Part shown: positions 10,026-19,485 of the stretch, one piece after another
Position numbering within the stretch: the first letter of the stretch is position 1
Layout: each line of letters opens with the position of its first letter
Assembly: GCA_019638395.1 (NCBI GenBank)
Contig: JAHBTX010000003.1
Location: 682,001 to 746,000, forward strand
Direction of reading: 5' to 3'
Length of the DNA stretch: 64,000 nucleotides
DNA from: Cyclobacteriaceae bacterium
Lineage (GTDB): Bacteria > Bacteroidota > Bacteroidia > Cytophagales > Cyclobacteriaceae
Program-made: the position numbers and the translations under genes
Notes under the pieces: model-generated
What the model was told of the DNA's origin: nothing
What the model saw: only the letters and a program-made list of their open reading frames with translations
The model's database searches: none

Positions 10026-11399
10026 ATGCAAGCAACTTCATCAGTACGGGAATCACTAATCACTGGCGGAAAAACCGTTCGCGATGTGTCGGAAGACATA
10101 AGCCGGCATGTAGAGAATAAACCAACGGGATCATGGTGGATAGCCATGGGTATTTCGCTGGTACTTTTTCTGTTTGGCTTCTACTGCCTGGCCACTCTGT
10201 TATGGGAAGGCATTGGCGTTTGGGGGCTAAATAAAACTGTGGGCTGGGCCTGGGATATTACCAACTTTGTGTGGTGGGTAGGTATTGGTCACGCGGGTAC
10301 GTTGATTTCCGCCATCTTGTTACTGTTCCGCCAGAAATGGAGAATGTCTATCAACCGTGCTGCAGAAGCAATGACCATCTTCGCGGTTATTTGCGCAGCA
10401 ACCTTCCCGCTGGCACACATGGGCCGTTTGTGGCTTGGTTTCTACTGGGCACTTCCGTTGCCAAACACCTGGGGATCGTTGTGGGCCAACTTCAACTCAC
10501 CACTCTTGTGGGATGTGTTTGCAATCTCGACATACTTCACGGTTTCACTTGTATTCTGGTATATCGGTTTAATTCCAGACTTTGCAGTAATCCGCGATCG
10601 TGCTACCCGCATGGGTAACAAAACCCGCGCAGCTATTTACAATGCATTAAGCTTTGGTTGGGATGGTGCAGCTAAAACATGGATGCGTTACGAATCGGTT
10701 GCGCTAATCCTCGCTGGCTTGTCAACACCGCTTGTACTTTCTGTACACACTATTGTATCATTCGACTTTGCTACTTCGGTTGTACCGGGCTGGCACACCA
10801 CCATCTTCCCGCCATACTTTGTGGCTGGTGCGATCTTCTCAGGTTTCGCCATGGTGTTAACCTTGTTGATTGTAACACGCAAAGTATTCAAGCTGGAAGA
10901 TTACATTACTATCTACCACATTGAGTTGATGAACATAGTAATCATCATTACTGGTTCAATTGTGGGTATTGCTTACATCACCGAATTCTTTGTGGCCTGG
11001 TACGGCATGGTTCCTGCCGAATTCTACGCCTTCTACAACCGCGCTACAGGGCCATACTGGTGGGCTTACTGGTCTATGATGACATGTAATGTTATTTCGC
11101 CACAACTATTCTGGTTCAAAAAATTGCGAACCAACATTGCAGCTACGTTTGTGTTGTCCATCATTGTAAACATTGGTATGTGGTTCGAGCGTTTCGTAAT
11201 TATAGTTACCTCTATCCACCGCGATTACCTGCCTTCAAGTTGGTCAATGTTTTACCCTACCATGTACGATCTGGGTGAATACATTTTCACATTCGGGTTA
11301 TTCTTTACCGCATTCTTCCTGTTTGCCAAGTTCTTCCCCGTAATCAACATGGCCGAGGTAAAAAGTATTATTAAATCATCTTCCGAAAAGAAGCATTAA
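10026..11399 (+). CDS. actC: alternative complex III quinol-binding subunit ActC (NrfD-like)
   Basis: 457 residues with about ten membrane helices, first near residues 37-60, of the NrfD/PsrC type. It has the conserved GHAGTLISA segment (about 88-96) and a PLAHMGR loop (about 127-133), typical of quinol-binding ActC. The role is menaquinol oxidation in the membrane part of the complex. The last codon is followed by one base and then the ATG of actD, so the two are probably translated together. Confidence 0.95.
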   Translation: MQATSSVRESLITGGKTVRDVSEDISRHVENKPTGSWWIAMGISLVLFLFGFYCLATLLWEGIGVWGLNKTVGWAWDITNFVWWVGIGHAGTLISAILLLFRQKWRMSINRAAEAMTIFAVICAATFPLAHMGRLWLGFYWALPLPNTWGSLWANFNSPLLWDVFAISTYFTVSLVFWYIGLIPDFAVIRDRATRMGNKTRAAIYNALSFGWDGAAKTWMRYESVALILAGLSTPLVLSVHTIVSFDFATSVVPGWHTTIFPPYFVAGAIFSGFAMVLTLLIVTRKVFKLEDYITIYHIELMNIVIIITGSIVGIAYITEFFVAWYGMVPAEFYAFYNRATGPYWWAYWSMMTCNVISPQLFWFKKLRTNIAATFVLSIIVNIGMWFERFVIIVTSIHRDYLPSSWSMFYPTMYDLGEYIFTFGLFFTAFFLFAKFFPVINMAEVKSIIKSSSEKKH

Positions 11400-11400
11400 T

Positions 11401-11928
11401 ATGAGTAGTACGAGCGAAAATTTTTTGGTTGGCATTTTTGACGATGAGGATATTCTGCTTCATGGAGTAGAAGGTATTCGCGGCAAAGGTGTGAAGATAC
11501 ACGAGGTTTATACACCCTTTCCGGTTCACGGCCTGGATGAAGCACTGGGTTACAAGCGTTCCCGCTTACCCATCGCAGCATTCCTGTTCGGGTTAACCGG
11601 AACTTCCCTTGCATTAACCATGCAAATCTGGATGCTGGGCTTTGATTGGCCCATGATTATAGGTGGTAAAAACTTTGTATCGCTGCCGCCTTTTATTCCG
11701 GTAACATTTGAGCTTACCGTGCTATTAGCTGCATTAGGCATGGTTGCTACGTTTTTTATTGTAAGCGATATGAAGCCTTACAAAACGCCACGCTCGTATG
11801 ACATTCGCAGCACAGACGATAAGCACGTGATGGCAATTGATCTTGCCGCAAACAAATTGAGCAAAGAAGAAATTGGTCAGATTCTGAAAGCCAATGGAGC
11901 TTCGGAGGTAAACGAAAAGAACTTTTAA
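11401..11928 (+). CDS. actD: alternative complex III subunit ActD (DUF3341)
   Basis: 175 residues. A cytoplasmic N-terminal domain holds LVGIFDDEDILLHGVEGIR and the VYTPFPVHGLDEALG signature (about 38-52) that marks DUF3341/ActD. Two membrane helices follow (about 62-80 and 99-120). It is a structural subunit of alternative complex III. Start ATG 11401, two bases before the next gene at its end. Confidence 0.93.
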   Translation: MSSTSENFLVGIFDDEDILLHGVEGIRGKGVKIHEVYTPFPVHGLDEALGYKRSRLPIAAFLFGLTGTSLALTMQIWMLGFDWPMIIGGKNFVSLPPFIPVTFELTVLLAALGMVATFFIVSDMKPYKTPRSYDIRSTDDKHVMAIDLAANKLSKEEIGQILKANGASEVNEKNF

Positions 11929-11930
11929 TT

Positions 11931-12560
11931 ATGCTGAATATGCGTATGAAGCAAGGAATTTGGGGTTTGGCTGCGGCCTTAATATTGGCTGGGTGTAAAG
12001 CCGGTGGCGATTATCAGGGTTTGGAGTATGCACCTAACATGTATCACTCGGTAGCCTACGAACCTCTTACCCAGATTACAGATGAAGGGTATGGAGTTTT
12101 GGTTAACTCGCTCGATAACGGCAGGGGAGAGTATTACAATACCAATAAATTCAATCCATTTGGAATGAATATGCGGCTACCGGCACCCAACACGGTACGC
12201 AGAACAGCCAATGGCTGGTTGCCATATCGCGGAGTAAATGATACAACAGGTTTGCGTTTAGCGAACAAATTAATAAATCCATTAACCGACTCGCCCGCAA
12301 TTTTAGAACAAGGCAAGTTGTTTTATGAAATCAACTGCAAGCATTGCCATGGAGCTAAAGGCGCAGGCGATGGTAAAGTAGCAGACAAATATCCGGGTGT
12401 GGCTAATCTTACGGGCGATGCCATAAAAGGAGTAACGGAGGGCCACATCTTTCATGTTATTACGTATGGAAAAGGTTTAATGGGCGCGCACGGTTCGCAG
12501 GTTAGCGAAGAAGAGCGTTGGAAGATTGCCCGTTATGTTAAACAACTTCAAAAGAATTAA
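11931..12560 (+). CDS. actE: alternative complex III monoheme cytochrome c subunit ActE
   Basis: 209 residues. Lipoprotein signal with lipobox LAGC (Cys 22), so likely anchored in the outer leaflet of the inner membrane. One CxxCH (CKHCH, 136-140) with a GAGDG loop and a likely distal Met in GLMGAHG (about 183-184), which is the fold of a class I cytochrome c. It passes electrons towards the oxidase. Two internal in-frame ATGs (codons 4 and 6) are possible starts. The 3' end lies 22 bases before the preferred actF start. Confidence 0.92.
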   Translation: MLNMRMKQGIWGLAAALILAGCKAGGDYQGLEYAPNMYHSVAYEPLTQITDEGYGVLVNSLDNGRGEYYNTNKFNPFGMNMRLPAPNTVRRTANGWLPYRGVNDTTGLRLANKLINPLTDSPAILEQGKLFYEINCKHCHGAKGAGDGKVADKYPGVANLTGDAIKGVTEGHIFHVITYGKGLMGAHGSQVSEEERWKIARYVKQLQKN

Positions 12561-12582
12561 TCTCTACTTAGATACTACATCA

Positions 12583-13938
12583 ATGGCAGCAGACGAACAG
12601 TATATTTTTAAGCCGGAAGCAAAACGTAAGATTTCCATTTTGTTTGGAGTGGGTGTTTTATTGTTTGTGCTTGGAATTATTATGGCTATGAATTCCGGTG
12701 GCCATCATGAAGGTGCAGATCACGGATCAGTTGAAGTTGCCAAAAATCTGGTGGCCAGCACCGATCAGGAAAGCGGGCATGCTGCCGGCCATGAAGCAGC
12801 AGAAGGCCATCATGGTAGCCCTGTTTGGTTAAAACGGATTTATAGTTCGCTCTGGCACAACAATATTTTCTTTGCAGGTATTGGTATAATTGGTTTGTTC
12901 TTTGTGGCCATTCAATATGCAGCTCAGGCAGGTTGGTCGGCACCGATTAAACGTATTCCGCTCGCTATGGGTCAGTGGATTCCAATAGCCGGTGTATTGA
13001 TGCTGATAATCTGGTTCGTGGCCAAAGGCGATCTTTTCCATTGGACGCATCATGATTTATACGATCCACAATCTGCTGACTATGATAAAATCCTCGATCA
13101 GAAGAGTGTTTATTTCTTCTGGTTAGGCTCGAAGGGAGGATTTCCTACATTCTACATTTTACGTATGGTGGCATTCTTCTCATTGTGGTATTGGTTCTAT
13201 ACGCTTATAAAAAAACAAATGTTGGCCGAAGATTTAGAAGGGGGCACCCAATACTGGTATTCGACCCGTAAACTTTCAGCTATATTTCTGGTAATTTTTG
13301 CTGTAAGTTCTTCCGTAGCCGCCTGGGATTGGGTGATGAGCATTGATCCTCATTGGTTCAGCACAATGTTCGGATGGTATGTATTTGCAAGCTGGTGGGT
13401 AACGGGTCTCGCTACTATTACACTTATTGTGGTAAATCTGAAAGATGCCGGATACCTGAAAATGGTTAACGCTAACCACTTACACGACCTGGGCAAGTTT
13501 GTATTTGCATTCAGCGTTTTCTGGACTTACATCTGGTTTAGCCAATTCATGCTGATTTATTATGCTAACATTCCGGAAGAAACAGTTTATTTTATTGAGC
13601 GCCTGAAACACGCCCCTTATTCGTGGGTATTTTATGCCAATCTGATTCTAAACTTTGTGTTGCCATTCTTGTTATTAATGACGCGCGATGCCAAGCGTCA
13701 TGTGGCTATGTTGAAAGTAGTTTGTCCGATTGTGATAGTGGGTCATTGGTTTGATTTTTATAATATGGTTACTCCGGGTGTGATGCAATACAATGGTGGT
13801 GTTGGCTTCCTGGAAATAGGGCTGGCTTGTATCTTCTTTGCATTGTTCTTGTGGGTTGCACTCAGTGCCCTTTCTAAAATGCCATTGGTTGCGAAAAATC
13901 ATCCGATGATGGAAGAGAGTTTAAATCATCATATTTAA
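12583..13938 (+). CDS. actF: alternative complex III membrane subunit ActF (NrfD-like)
   Basis: 451 residues and about ten membrane helices, paralogous to ActC. I chose ATG 12583 (MAADEQYIFKPEAKRK) over the upstream in-frame codon at 12526, because ActF proteins begin with a short F-x-P-x-A-K-type head and the longer form would overlap actE. Between the first two helices there is a His-rich periplasmic stretch (about residues 45-82, seven His). FHWTHHDLYDP (about 148-158) is family-typical. Confidence 0.93.
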   Translation: MAADEQYIFKPEAKRKISILFGVGVLLFVLGIIMAMNSGGHHEGADHGSVEVAKNLVASTDQESGHAAGHEAAEGHHGSPVWLKRIYSSLWHNNIFFAGIGIIGLFFVAIQYAAQAGWSAPIKRIPLAMGQWIPIAGVLMLIIWFVAKGDLFHWTHHDLYDPQSADYDKILDQKSVYFFWLGSKGGFPTFYILRMVAFFSLWYWFYTLIKKQMLAEDLEGGTQYWYSTRKLSAIFLVIFAVSSSVAAWDWVMSIDPHWFSTMFGWYVFASWWVTGLATITLIVVNLKDAGYLKMVNANHLHDLGKFVFAFSVFWTYIWFSQFMLIYYANIPEETVYFIERLKHAPYSWVFYANLILNFVLPFLLLMTRDAKRHVAMLKVVCPIVIVGHWFDFYNMVTPGVMQYNGGVGFLEIGLACIFFALFLWVALSALSKMPLVAKNHPMMEESLNHHI

Positions 13939-13963
13939 TTGAAACGCTGAACAACTAATTTAT

Positions 13964-15049
13964 ATGCTGACGTTGATTATTGTATTAGGGGTTTTACTGG
14001 TGCTGGCCATCCTGTATTTTATTTTCAGGATTGGTAATCTGGTAAGTCTGGTAAAAGGTAAAGAAGAGGATGAAATATCGTCCTGGAACTCAACGAATGC
14101 CTACCTGTTCATGCTTTTTATGATTGGAGGTTTGGTTGCTTTCTTTTGGTATTCGTATGCTCATTTTGACGGCTATAATCTGCCGGTAGCTTCCGAACAC
14201 GGTGAATTAACCGATTATCTTTTTTGGGTTACCATGGCGGTAACGGTGGTTGCCTTTACAATTATTTTCATTGTAATGTTCTGGTTTACATTCAAATACA
14301 GGTACGACAAAAACCGCAAAGCAGAATTTTTTGCTGACGATCATAAACTTGAGATAGCGTGGACGGTTGTTCCGGCTATTGTGTTGGCACTCCTTATCTT
14401 TAGCGGTTTGCGTGCTTGGAATGATATAACCGATGAAGCTTCAAAGGATGCGGTAGTAGTGGAAGTTATTGGCCAGCAGTTTTTATGGACAGCGCGTTAT
14501 CCAGGCAAAGACAATTTATTAGGTAAGCATAACTACAAAATGATCGATGCCTCCAATGAATTTGGATTGGATTTATCTGAAGAAAATACCTGGGATGACT
14601 TTAAATCGCTGGAACTGCACTTGCCTAAAGGTAAAGAAGTGAAATTGGTTATACGCGCCAAAGATGTTTTGCACAGTGTATTTCTACCACATTTCCGGGT
14701 AAAGATGGACGCTGTACCAGGTATGCACACCACCTTTAAATTTATTGTTACCAAGTCAACATCGGATATGCGCTCTGAAACCGGCAATCCGAATTTTAAT
14801 TACGAAATGGCTTGTACCGAAATCTGTGGACGTGGTCACTTCTCTATGCGATTCCCGGTGTTTGTTCATGATACTGTTGAGGATTATGAAGCCTGGTTAA
14901 AATCGCAAGATGCCTGGTTGAAACAAAATCCGGATTATCTGAAACAAATTCCAGCAGAGAAACGCGAGGCTGCAATAGTAAAAGCCGGAATACCAACTGA
15001 TAGCCAGGAAGCAATAATGGCTGCACCGGTAACAGTAACGTTAAATTAA
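13964..15049 (+). CDS. coxB: cytochrome c oxidase subunit II
   Basis: 361 residues. One N-terminal helix (1-25) is followed by the two COX2 helices (about 48-70 and 83-108). The C-terminal cupredoxin domain carries the CuA ligands: H237 and C284-x3-C288-x3-H292-x2-M295 (ACTEICGRGHFSM). There is no fused cytochrome c domain, so the enzyme is aa3- rather than caa3-type; electrons probably come from ActA/ActE in a supercomplex. It starts 25 bases after actF. Confidence 0.95.
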   Translation: MLTLIIVLGVLLVLAILYFIFRIGNLVSLVKGKEEDEISSWNSTNAYLFMLFMIGGLVAFFWYSYAHFDGYNLPVASEHGELTDYLFWVTMAVTVVAFTIIFIVMFWFTFKYRYDKNRKAEFFADDHKLEIAWTVVPAIVLALLIFSGLRAWNDITDEASKDAVVVEVIGQQFLWTARYPGKDNLLGKHNYKMIDASNEFGLDLSEENTWDDFKSLELHLPKGKEVKLVIRAKDVLHSVFLPHFRVKMDAVPGMHTTFKFIVTKSTSDMRSETGNPNFNYEMACTEICGRGHFSMRFPVFVHDTVEDYEAWLKSQDAWLKQNPDYLKQIPAEKREAAIVKAGIPTDSQEAIMAAPVTVTLN

Positions 15050-15062
15050 GATTTTTAAAGTC

Positions 15063-16952
15063 ATGGCAACGATCGATATACATCCGCAAACCTCCACGCA
15101 TCACCACGATGATCATGCACACGAGCATGAACACCATCATGGAAATTTCTGGACCAACTATATTTTCTCGGAAGACCACAAAGTAATTGCAAAGCAGTTC
15201 TTGATTACGGGTATGGCTTGGGCGCTTATAGGTGGAATCTTATCGGTTTTATTTCGCCTTCAACTCGGTTTCCCCGATGCAGACCTTTCCTGGCTAAAAC
15301 CAATTTTAGGCGGCTGGTTAACACCAGAAGGAAAAATTGATCCTGAATTTTACTTAGCCCTGGTAACCATGCACGGCACCATCATGGTATTTTTTGTATT
15401 AACAGCCGGTTTGAGTGGAACCTTCAGTAACTTCCTTATTCCCTTGCAGATTGGTGCACGCGATATGGCCAGTGGTTTCATGAACATGTTATCATACTGG
15501 TTCTTCTTCCTGTCGAGTGTTATCATGTTTACATCCTTATTTATTTCAACGGGACCGGCATCGGGCGGCTGGGTAATCTATCCGCCATTAAGTGCGCTAC
15601 CTCAGGCTATGCAAGGTTCTGGTTTAGGAATGACGTTGTGGTTAGTTGCCATGGCGATCTTTATTGCCAGTTCTCTTTTAGGTAGTATCAATTACATTAC
15701 AACCGTTATTAACATGCGCACGCAGGGTATGTCGTTTACCCGGTTGCCACTTACTATCTGGGCGTTTTTCTTCACGGCTATTATCGGTATTCTTTCATTC
15801 CCGGTGCTATTCGCAGCAGCTTTATTGTTGATCTTCGATAGAAGTTTCGGTACCAGTTTCTATTTGTCGGATATTTACATTGGTGGCGAAGCATTACCAA
15901 ACCAGGGTGGTAGCCCGATTTTATTCCAGCACTTATTCTGGTTCTTAGGCCACCCCGAAGTATATATTGTGTTATTGCCTGCGTTGGGTATAACCTCTGA
16001 AATTATTGCTACTAATTCGCGGAAGCCAATTTTCGGGTACAAAGCGATGGTGGGTTCGATGTTGTTCATCGCTATTTTATCGTTCGTAGTTTGGGCCCAC
16101 CACATGTTTGTTACGGGCATGAATCCATTCCTCGGTTCAATCTTTACGCTACTTACACTGATTATTGCGGTACCTTCAGCAGTTAAAATCTTTAACTATG
16201 TTACCACCTTGTGGAAAGGAAATATCCGGTTTACAGCCGCGATGTTATTCTCCATTGGTCTGGTATCGTTTTTCTTAACGGGTGGTATTACGGGTATCTT
16301 CCTCGGTAATTCAGCTATTGATATTCAATTACACGATACCTATTTTGTAGTGGCACACTTTCATTTAGTAATGGGTAGTGCCTCTTTCTTTGGTATGGTG
16401 GCCGGAGTTTATCACTGGTTCCCTAAAATGTTTGGCCGCATGATGGATGAGAAATTAGGATACATCCATTTCTGGTTAACCTTTATTGGTGTTTACCTCG
16501 TGTTCTTCCCGATGCACTATATTGGTATTGCAGGTTTCCCCCGCAGATACTATAGCTGGACTAACTTCGAAACCTTTAGCGGTTTTGCCGATTTGAATAT
16601 GTTGGTAAGTGCTGCAGCGATTTTAACGTTGAGTGCCCAGTTCATATTCTTGTTCAACTTTATCTACAGTATTTTCAGAGGCAAGGCTGCTCCCGCAAAC
16701 CCCTGGAACTCGACCACGCTTGAATGGACAACGCCTCGCAATCCCGGCCACGGTAACTGGCCTGGCGAAATACCAACTGTTTATCGCTGGCCATACGATT
16801 ACAGCAAGCCAGGTGCAAAAGAAGATTTTATTCCACAGCATATTCCATATTCTGAAACTCCGGAATCAAATCTGCCTCATGAAAATGAGTTGATTAAGTT
16901 GGAACTTAACAATGGTTCTATCACAGTAGAGAACAAAGATCAGAAGCATTAA
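15063..16952 (+). CDS. ctaD: cytochrome c oxidase subunit I
   Basis: 629 residues, twelve-helix heme-copper oxidase core. Heme a ligands are H104 (HGTIMVF) and H434, and the heme a3 ligand is H432 (HDTYFVVAHFH). CuB ligands are H297 in GHPEVY (with Tyr301 of the His-Tyr crosslink) and H346/H347. This is the family A pattern. The first 30 residues are strikingly His-rich (ten His). It follows coxB after 13 bases. Confidence 0.97.
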   Translation: MATIDIHPQTSTHHHDDHAHEHEHHHGNFWTNYIFSEDHKVIAKQFLITGMAWALIGGILSVLFRLQLGFPDADLSWLKPILGGWLTPEGKIDPEFYLALVTMHGTIMVFFVLTAGLSGTFSNFLIPLQIGARDMASGFMNMLSYWFFFLSSVIMFTSLFISTGPASGGWVIYPPLSALPQAMQGSGLGMTLWLVAMAIFIASSLLGSINYITTVINMRTQGMSFTRLPLTIWAFFFTAIIGILSFPVLFAAALLLIFDRSFGTSFYLSDIYIGGEALPNQGGSPILFQHLFWFLGHPEVYIVLLPALGITSEIIATNSRKPIFGYKAMVGSMLFIAILSFVVWAHHMFVTGMNPFLGSIFTLLTLIIAVPSAVKIFNYVTTLWKGNIRFTAAMLFSIGLVSFFLTGGITGIFLGNSAIDIQLHDTYFVVAHFHLVMGSASFFGMVAGVYHWFPKMFGRMMDEKLGYIHFWLTFIGVYLVFFPMHYIGIAGFPRRYYSWTNFETFSGFADLNMLVSAAAILTLSAQFIFLFNFIYSIFRGKAAPANPWNSTTLEWTTPRNPGHGNWPGEIPTVYRWPYDYSKPGAKEDFIPQHIPYSETPESNLPHENELIKLELNNGSITVENKDQKH

Positions 16953-16967
16953 TCACGCTCCGCGTTG

Positions 16968-17975
16968 ATGAACACAGCGACCAGTCGTTTCCACAGGCTT
17001 TGCCTGGTTACACTGGTCGCTGTTTATTTTTTGATTTTGGTAGGGGGTATTGTGCGCAGCACGGGTTCGGGTATGGGATGCCCCGATTGGCCAAAGTGTT
17101 TCGGAGCGTGGGTTCCGCCAACATCGGTTGAACAACTTCCGGCAGATTACAAAGAGAAGTTTGCTCAGTTCAGAAATAAGAAGAATCAAAAGTTTGCGCG
17201 ATATCTGAAAGCCTTTGGATTTGAATCTACCGCCAATGCTATTTTAACAGACAAGTCTATTTTGGTTGAGGCAGATTTTAACGTGGTTAAAACCTGGATT
17301 GAATACGTAAACCGGGTGGTAGGTGTTATTATAGGATTTCTGATTGTGGCGGTATTTGTGCTGAGTTTTTCCTTGCGCAAGGAAAACAAAAGTTGGTTCT
17401 GGTTTGCGTTGGCAACTTTGATCACGGTAATCATTCAAGGTTGGTTTGGTTCCATAGTGGTATCTACTAATCTAACCGCGTGGACGATAACCCTGCACAT
17501 GATGCTGGCTTTTGTACTGGTTGGGTTGCTGATTTGGCTGTACGAACAGAGCGCACCGGCAAAATACCTTCCGGCAGGAAAATATACCCGATTAATTCTG
17601 GCCTTGTGTACACTGCTTTTAATTGTGCAGGTACTTTTGGGTACCGAGGTGCGGGCGGCTCTGGATCGGGTGGCAGACCTGATGCTGCCGCGAGAATCAT
17701 GGATTTCAGAGGCTGGTAAAGATTTTTTGATTCATCGATCCTTTTCGTGGGCGGTGCTATTATTTCATGCGGTTTTGGTTTACAGAATCTACAAAACAAG
17801 CCGTTTTAATGCTTTAACAGTTGGCCTTGTTCTGCTAATTTTGCTCACCCTGATTACAGGTATTGGAATGGCCTATTTTGCAGTTCCAGCCTTTCTTCAG
17901 TCAATACATTTGCTGGTGGCAACCTTAACATTTGGTATCCAGTTTTTGTTGTTTTTAAGACTTAAGACGAATTGA
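16968..17975 (+). CDS. ctaA: heme A synthase (CtaA/COX15)
   Basis: Converts heme O to heme A for the oxidase encoded alongside. 335 residues from ATG 16968 (a TTG one codon earlier is possible), eight helices. Motifs: STGSGMGCPDWPKCFGAW with the first extracytoplasmic loop Cys pair, EYVNRVVG (heme-ligand region), HMMLAF, EVRAALDRV, HRSFSW and QSIHLLVA, the His residues expected for the two heme sites. It lies 15 bases after ctaD, and its stop abuts ctaB. Confidence 0.95.
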   Translation: MNTATSRFHRLCLVTLVAVYFLILVGGIVRSTGSGMGCPDWPKCFGAWVPPTSVEQLPADYKEKFAQFRNKKNQKFARYLKAFGFESTANAILTDKSILVEADFNVVKTWIEYVNRVVGVIIGFLIVAVFVLSFSLRKENKSWFWFALATLITVIIQGWFGSIVVSTNLTAWTITLHMMLAFVLVGLLIWLYEQSAPAKYLPAGKYTRLILALCTLLLIVQVLLGTEVRAALDRVADLMLPRESWISEAGKDFLIHRSFSWAVLLFHAVLVYRIYKTSRFNALTVGLVLLILLTLITGIGMAYFAVPAFLQSIHLLVATLTFGIQFLLFLRLKTN

Positions 17976-17977
17976 GA

Positions 17978-18871
17978 ATGTCGCAACCGGTAAACACAGC
18001 AACCACTATCCACGCAGGTTTAAAAATCCGGGCTCTTATTGAGTTACTGAAAGTACGGTTGTCATTACTGGTAGCTTTCTCTTGCGCGTTTGGATATGGC
18101 CTAGCTACCCGTGGTAATCTGGACTGGCACGTGTTATTTATGTTAACACTTGGTGGTTTCCTGCTTTCCGGGGCTTCTGTTAGCATCAACCAGATTCTGG
18201 AGAAGGACCTGGATGCTTTAATGACCCGCACGCAAAATCGGCCTTTGCCCACTAATCGCATTAGCGTAGGCGAAGCAACGATCTTTACATTAATCTGCAT
18301 GGCTACCAGTTTAATTATACTATGGATTTACACCAACCCGATTACCGTGGTGTTGTCAATTATTTCGATGTTGCTTTACTGTTTTGCATATACTCCATTA
18401 AAGCAAGTTGGGCCAATAGCAGTATTTGTGGGTGCGATACCTGGAGCCTTACCGCCCCTATTAGGGTGGATTGCGGCAACCGGTTCAATTACTTACGAAG
18501 CAGTCATCATTTTTGGAATTCAGTTTATCTGGCAGTTTCCACACTTCTGGGCCATTGCCTGGGTGGCCGATGATGATTATAAAAAAGCTGGATTTAAACT
18601 GTTGCCTTCCGGAGGTGGAAAGGATTTGAATACCGCTATTCAGATTATGATCTACACCTTGTTTCTGATTCCATTGGGATTGCTGCCGGCAACATTTGGT
18701 ATTACCGGAATTTATTCGGCAGTGGTGGCAACCATTTGCGGTGCCGCTTTTTTTGCCCAAACTTTTGCGCTTATGAAAACGGGAAGCAGACAATCGGCAT
18801 TGCGGATTATGTTTGGGTCATTTATTTATCTGCCCGTAGTGCAGATTGCATATTTGTTGGATAAAATTTAA
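17978..18871 (+). CDS. ctaB: protoheme IX farnesyltransferase (heme O synthase)
   Basis: Transfers a farnesyl group to heme B, giving heme O for CtaA. 297 residues from ATG 17978; a TTG at 17972 overlapping the ctaA stop is an alternative. UbiA-type prenyltransferase with the first Asp-rich motif NQILEKDLDALMTRTQNRPL (about 69-88) and the second one ADDDYKKAGFKLLP. About nine helices. Confidence 0.95.
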   Translation: MSQPVNTATTIHAGLKIRALIELLKVRLSLLVAFSCAFGYGLATRGNLDWHVLFMLTLGGFLLSGASVSINQILEKDLDALMTRTQNRPLPTNRISVGEATIFTLICMATSLIILWIYTNPITVVLSIISMLLYCFAYTPLKQVGPIAVFVGAIPGALPPLLGWIAATGSITYEAVIIFGIQFIWQFPHFWAIAWVADDDYKKAGFKLLPSGGGKDLNTAIQIMIYTLFLIPLGLLPATFGITGIYSAVVATICGAAFFAQTFALMKTGSRQSALRIMFGSFIYLPVVQIAYLLDKI

Positions 18872-18877
18872 GTGAAG

Positions 18878-19468
18878 ATGGAAAATGTAGCTGGAGATTT
18901 TAGAATTGTGGAAGAGCCTAAAAAGCCTATGGCCATGGAGCCCCGTAAGTTTGGGATGTGGCTCTTTATGGGGAGTGTGGTAATGTTATTTGCCGCCTTA
19001 ACTTCTGCCTATATAGTGCGCGAGGCCGAAGGTAACTGGGTTTATTTCGATATGCCCAGCATATTTACCATTTCAACTATTGTAATTCTGGTAAGCAGCA
19101 TTACCATGCAGTGGGCTTACTGGTCGGCCAGGAAAGATAACCTGGAGAACACAAAAATAATGATAACCATTACCGCTGTACTCGGCATTGCATTTTTGGT
19201 ATTGCAATGGCAAGGGTGGGTGCAATTAGTGGCCAACAAAATTTACTTTGTGGGTAATCCGTCTGGTTCTTTCTTGTACGTGCTTACCGGAGTTCATGCC
19301 TTGCACATTATTAGTGCTGTTGTATTTCTCTTGATTGTAATGGTAGCTACCTACCGATATAAAGTTCATTCAAAAAGCTTAGTAAGTATAGAAATGTGTA
19401 CTACTTACTGGCATTTTTTGGGCGGACTTTGGCTATATTTGTTCGTATTTCTATTATTGTATCGTTAA
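18878..19468 (+). CDS. cytochrome c oxidase subunit III family protein, copy 1
   Basis: 196 residues from ATG 18878 (GTG 18872 is an alternative). Five helices with the subunit III features FGMWLFMGSVVMLFAALTSAY near the start, GVHALHIISAVVFL and YWHFLGGLWLYLF at the end. It is a short COX3-like protein lying directly before a second, longer one; such pairs are common in Bacteroidota oxidase operons. Probably structural. Confidence 0.9.
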   Translation: MENVAGDFRIVEEPKKPMAMEPRKFGMWLFMGSVVMLFAALTSAYIVREAEGNWVYFDMPSIFTISTIVILVSSITMQWAYWSARKDNLENTKIMITITAVLGIAFLVLQWQGWVQLVANKIYFVGNPSGSFLYVLTGVHALHIISAVVFLLIVMVATYRYKVHSKSLVSIEMCTTYWHFLGGLWLYLFVFLLLYR

Positions 19469-19485
19469 AAACCTAATACCTGATT

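Noticed and set aside
10271-10924. Frames inside actC on the plus strand
   Set aside because: Shifted-frame shadows of a highly conserved NrfD-like gene.
12526-12582. Upstream start for actF
   Set aside because: It would overlap actE by 35 bases and add a tail not seen in ActF proteins; ATG 12583 fits.
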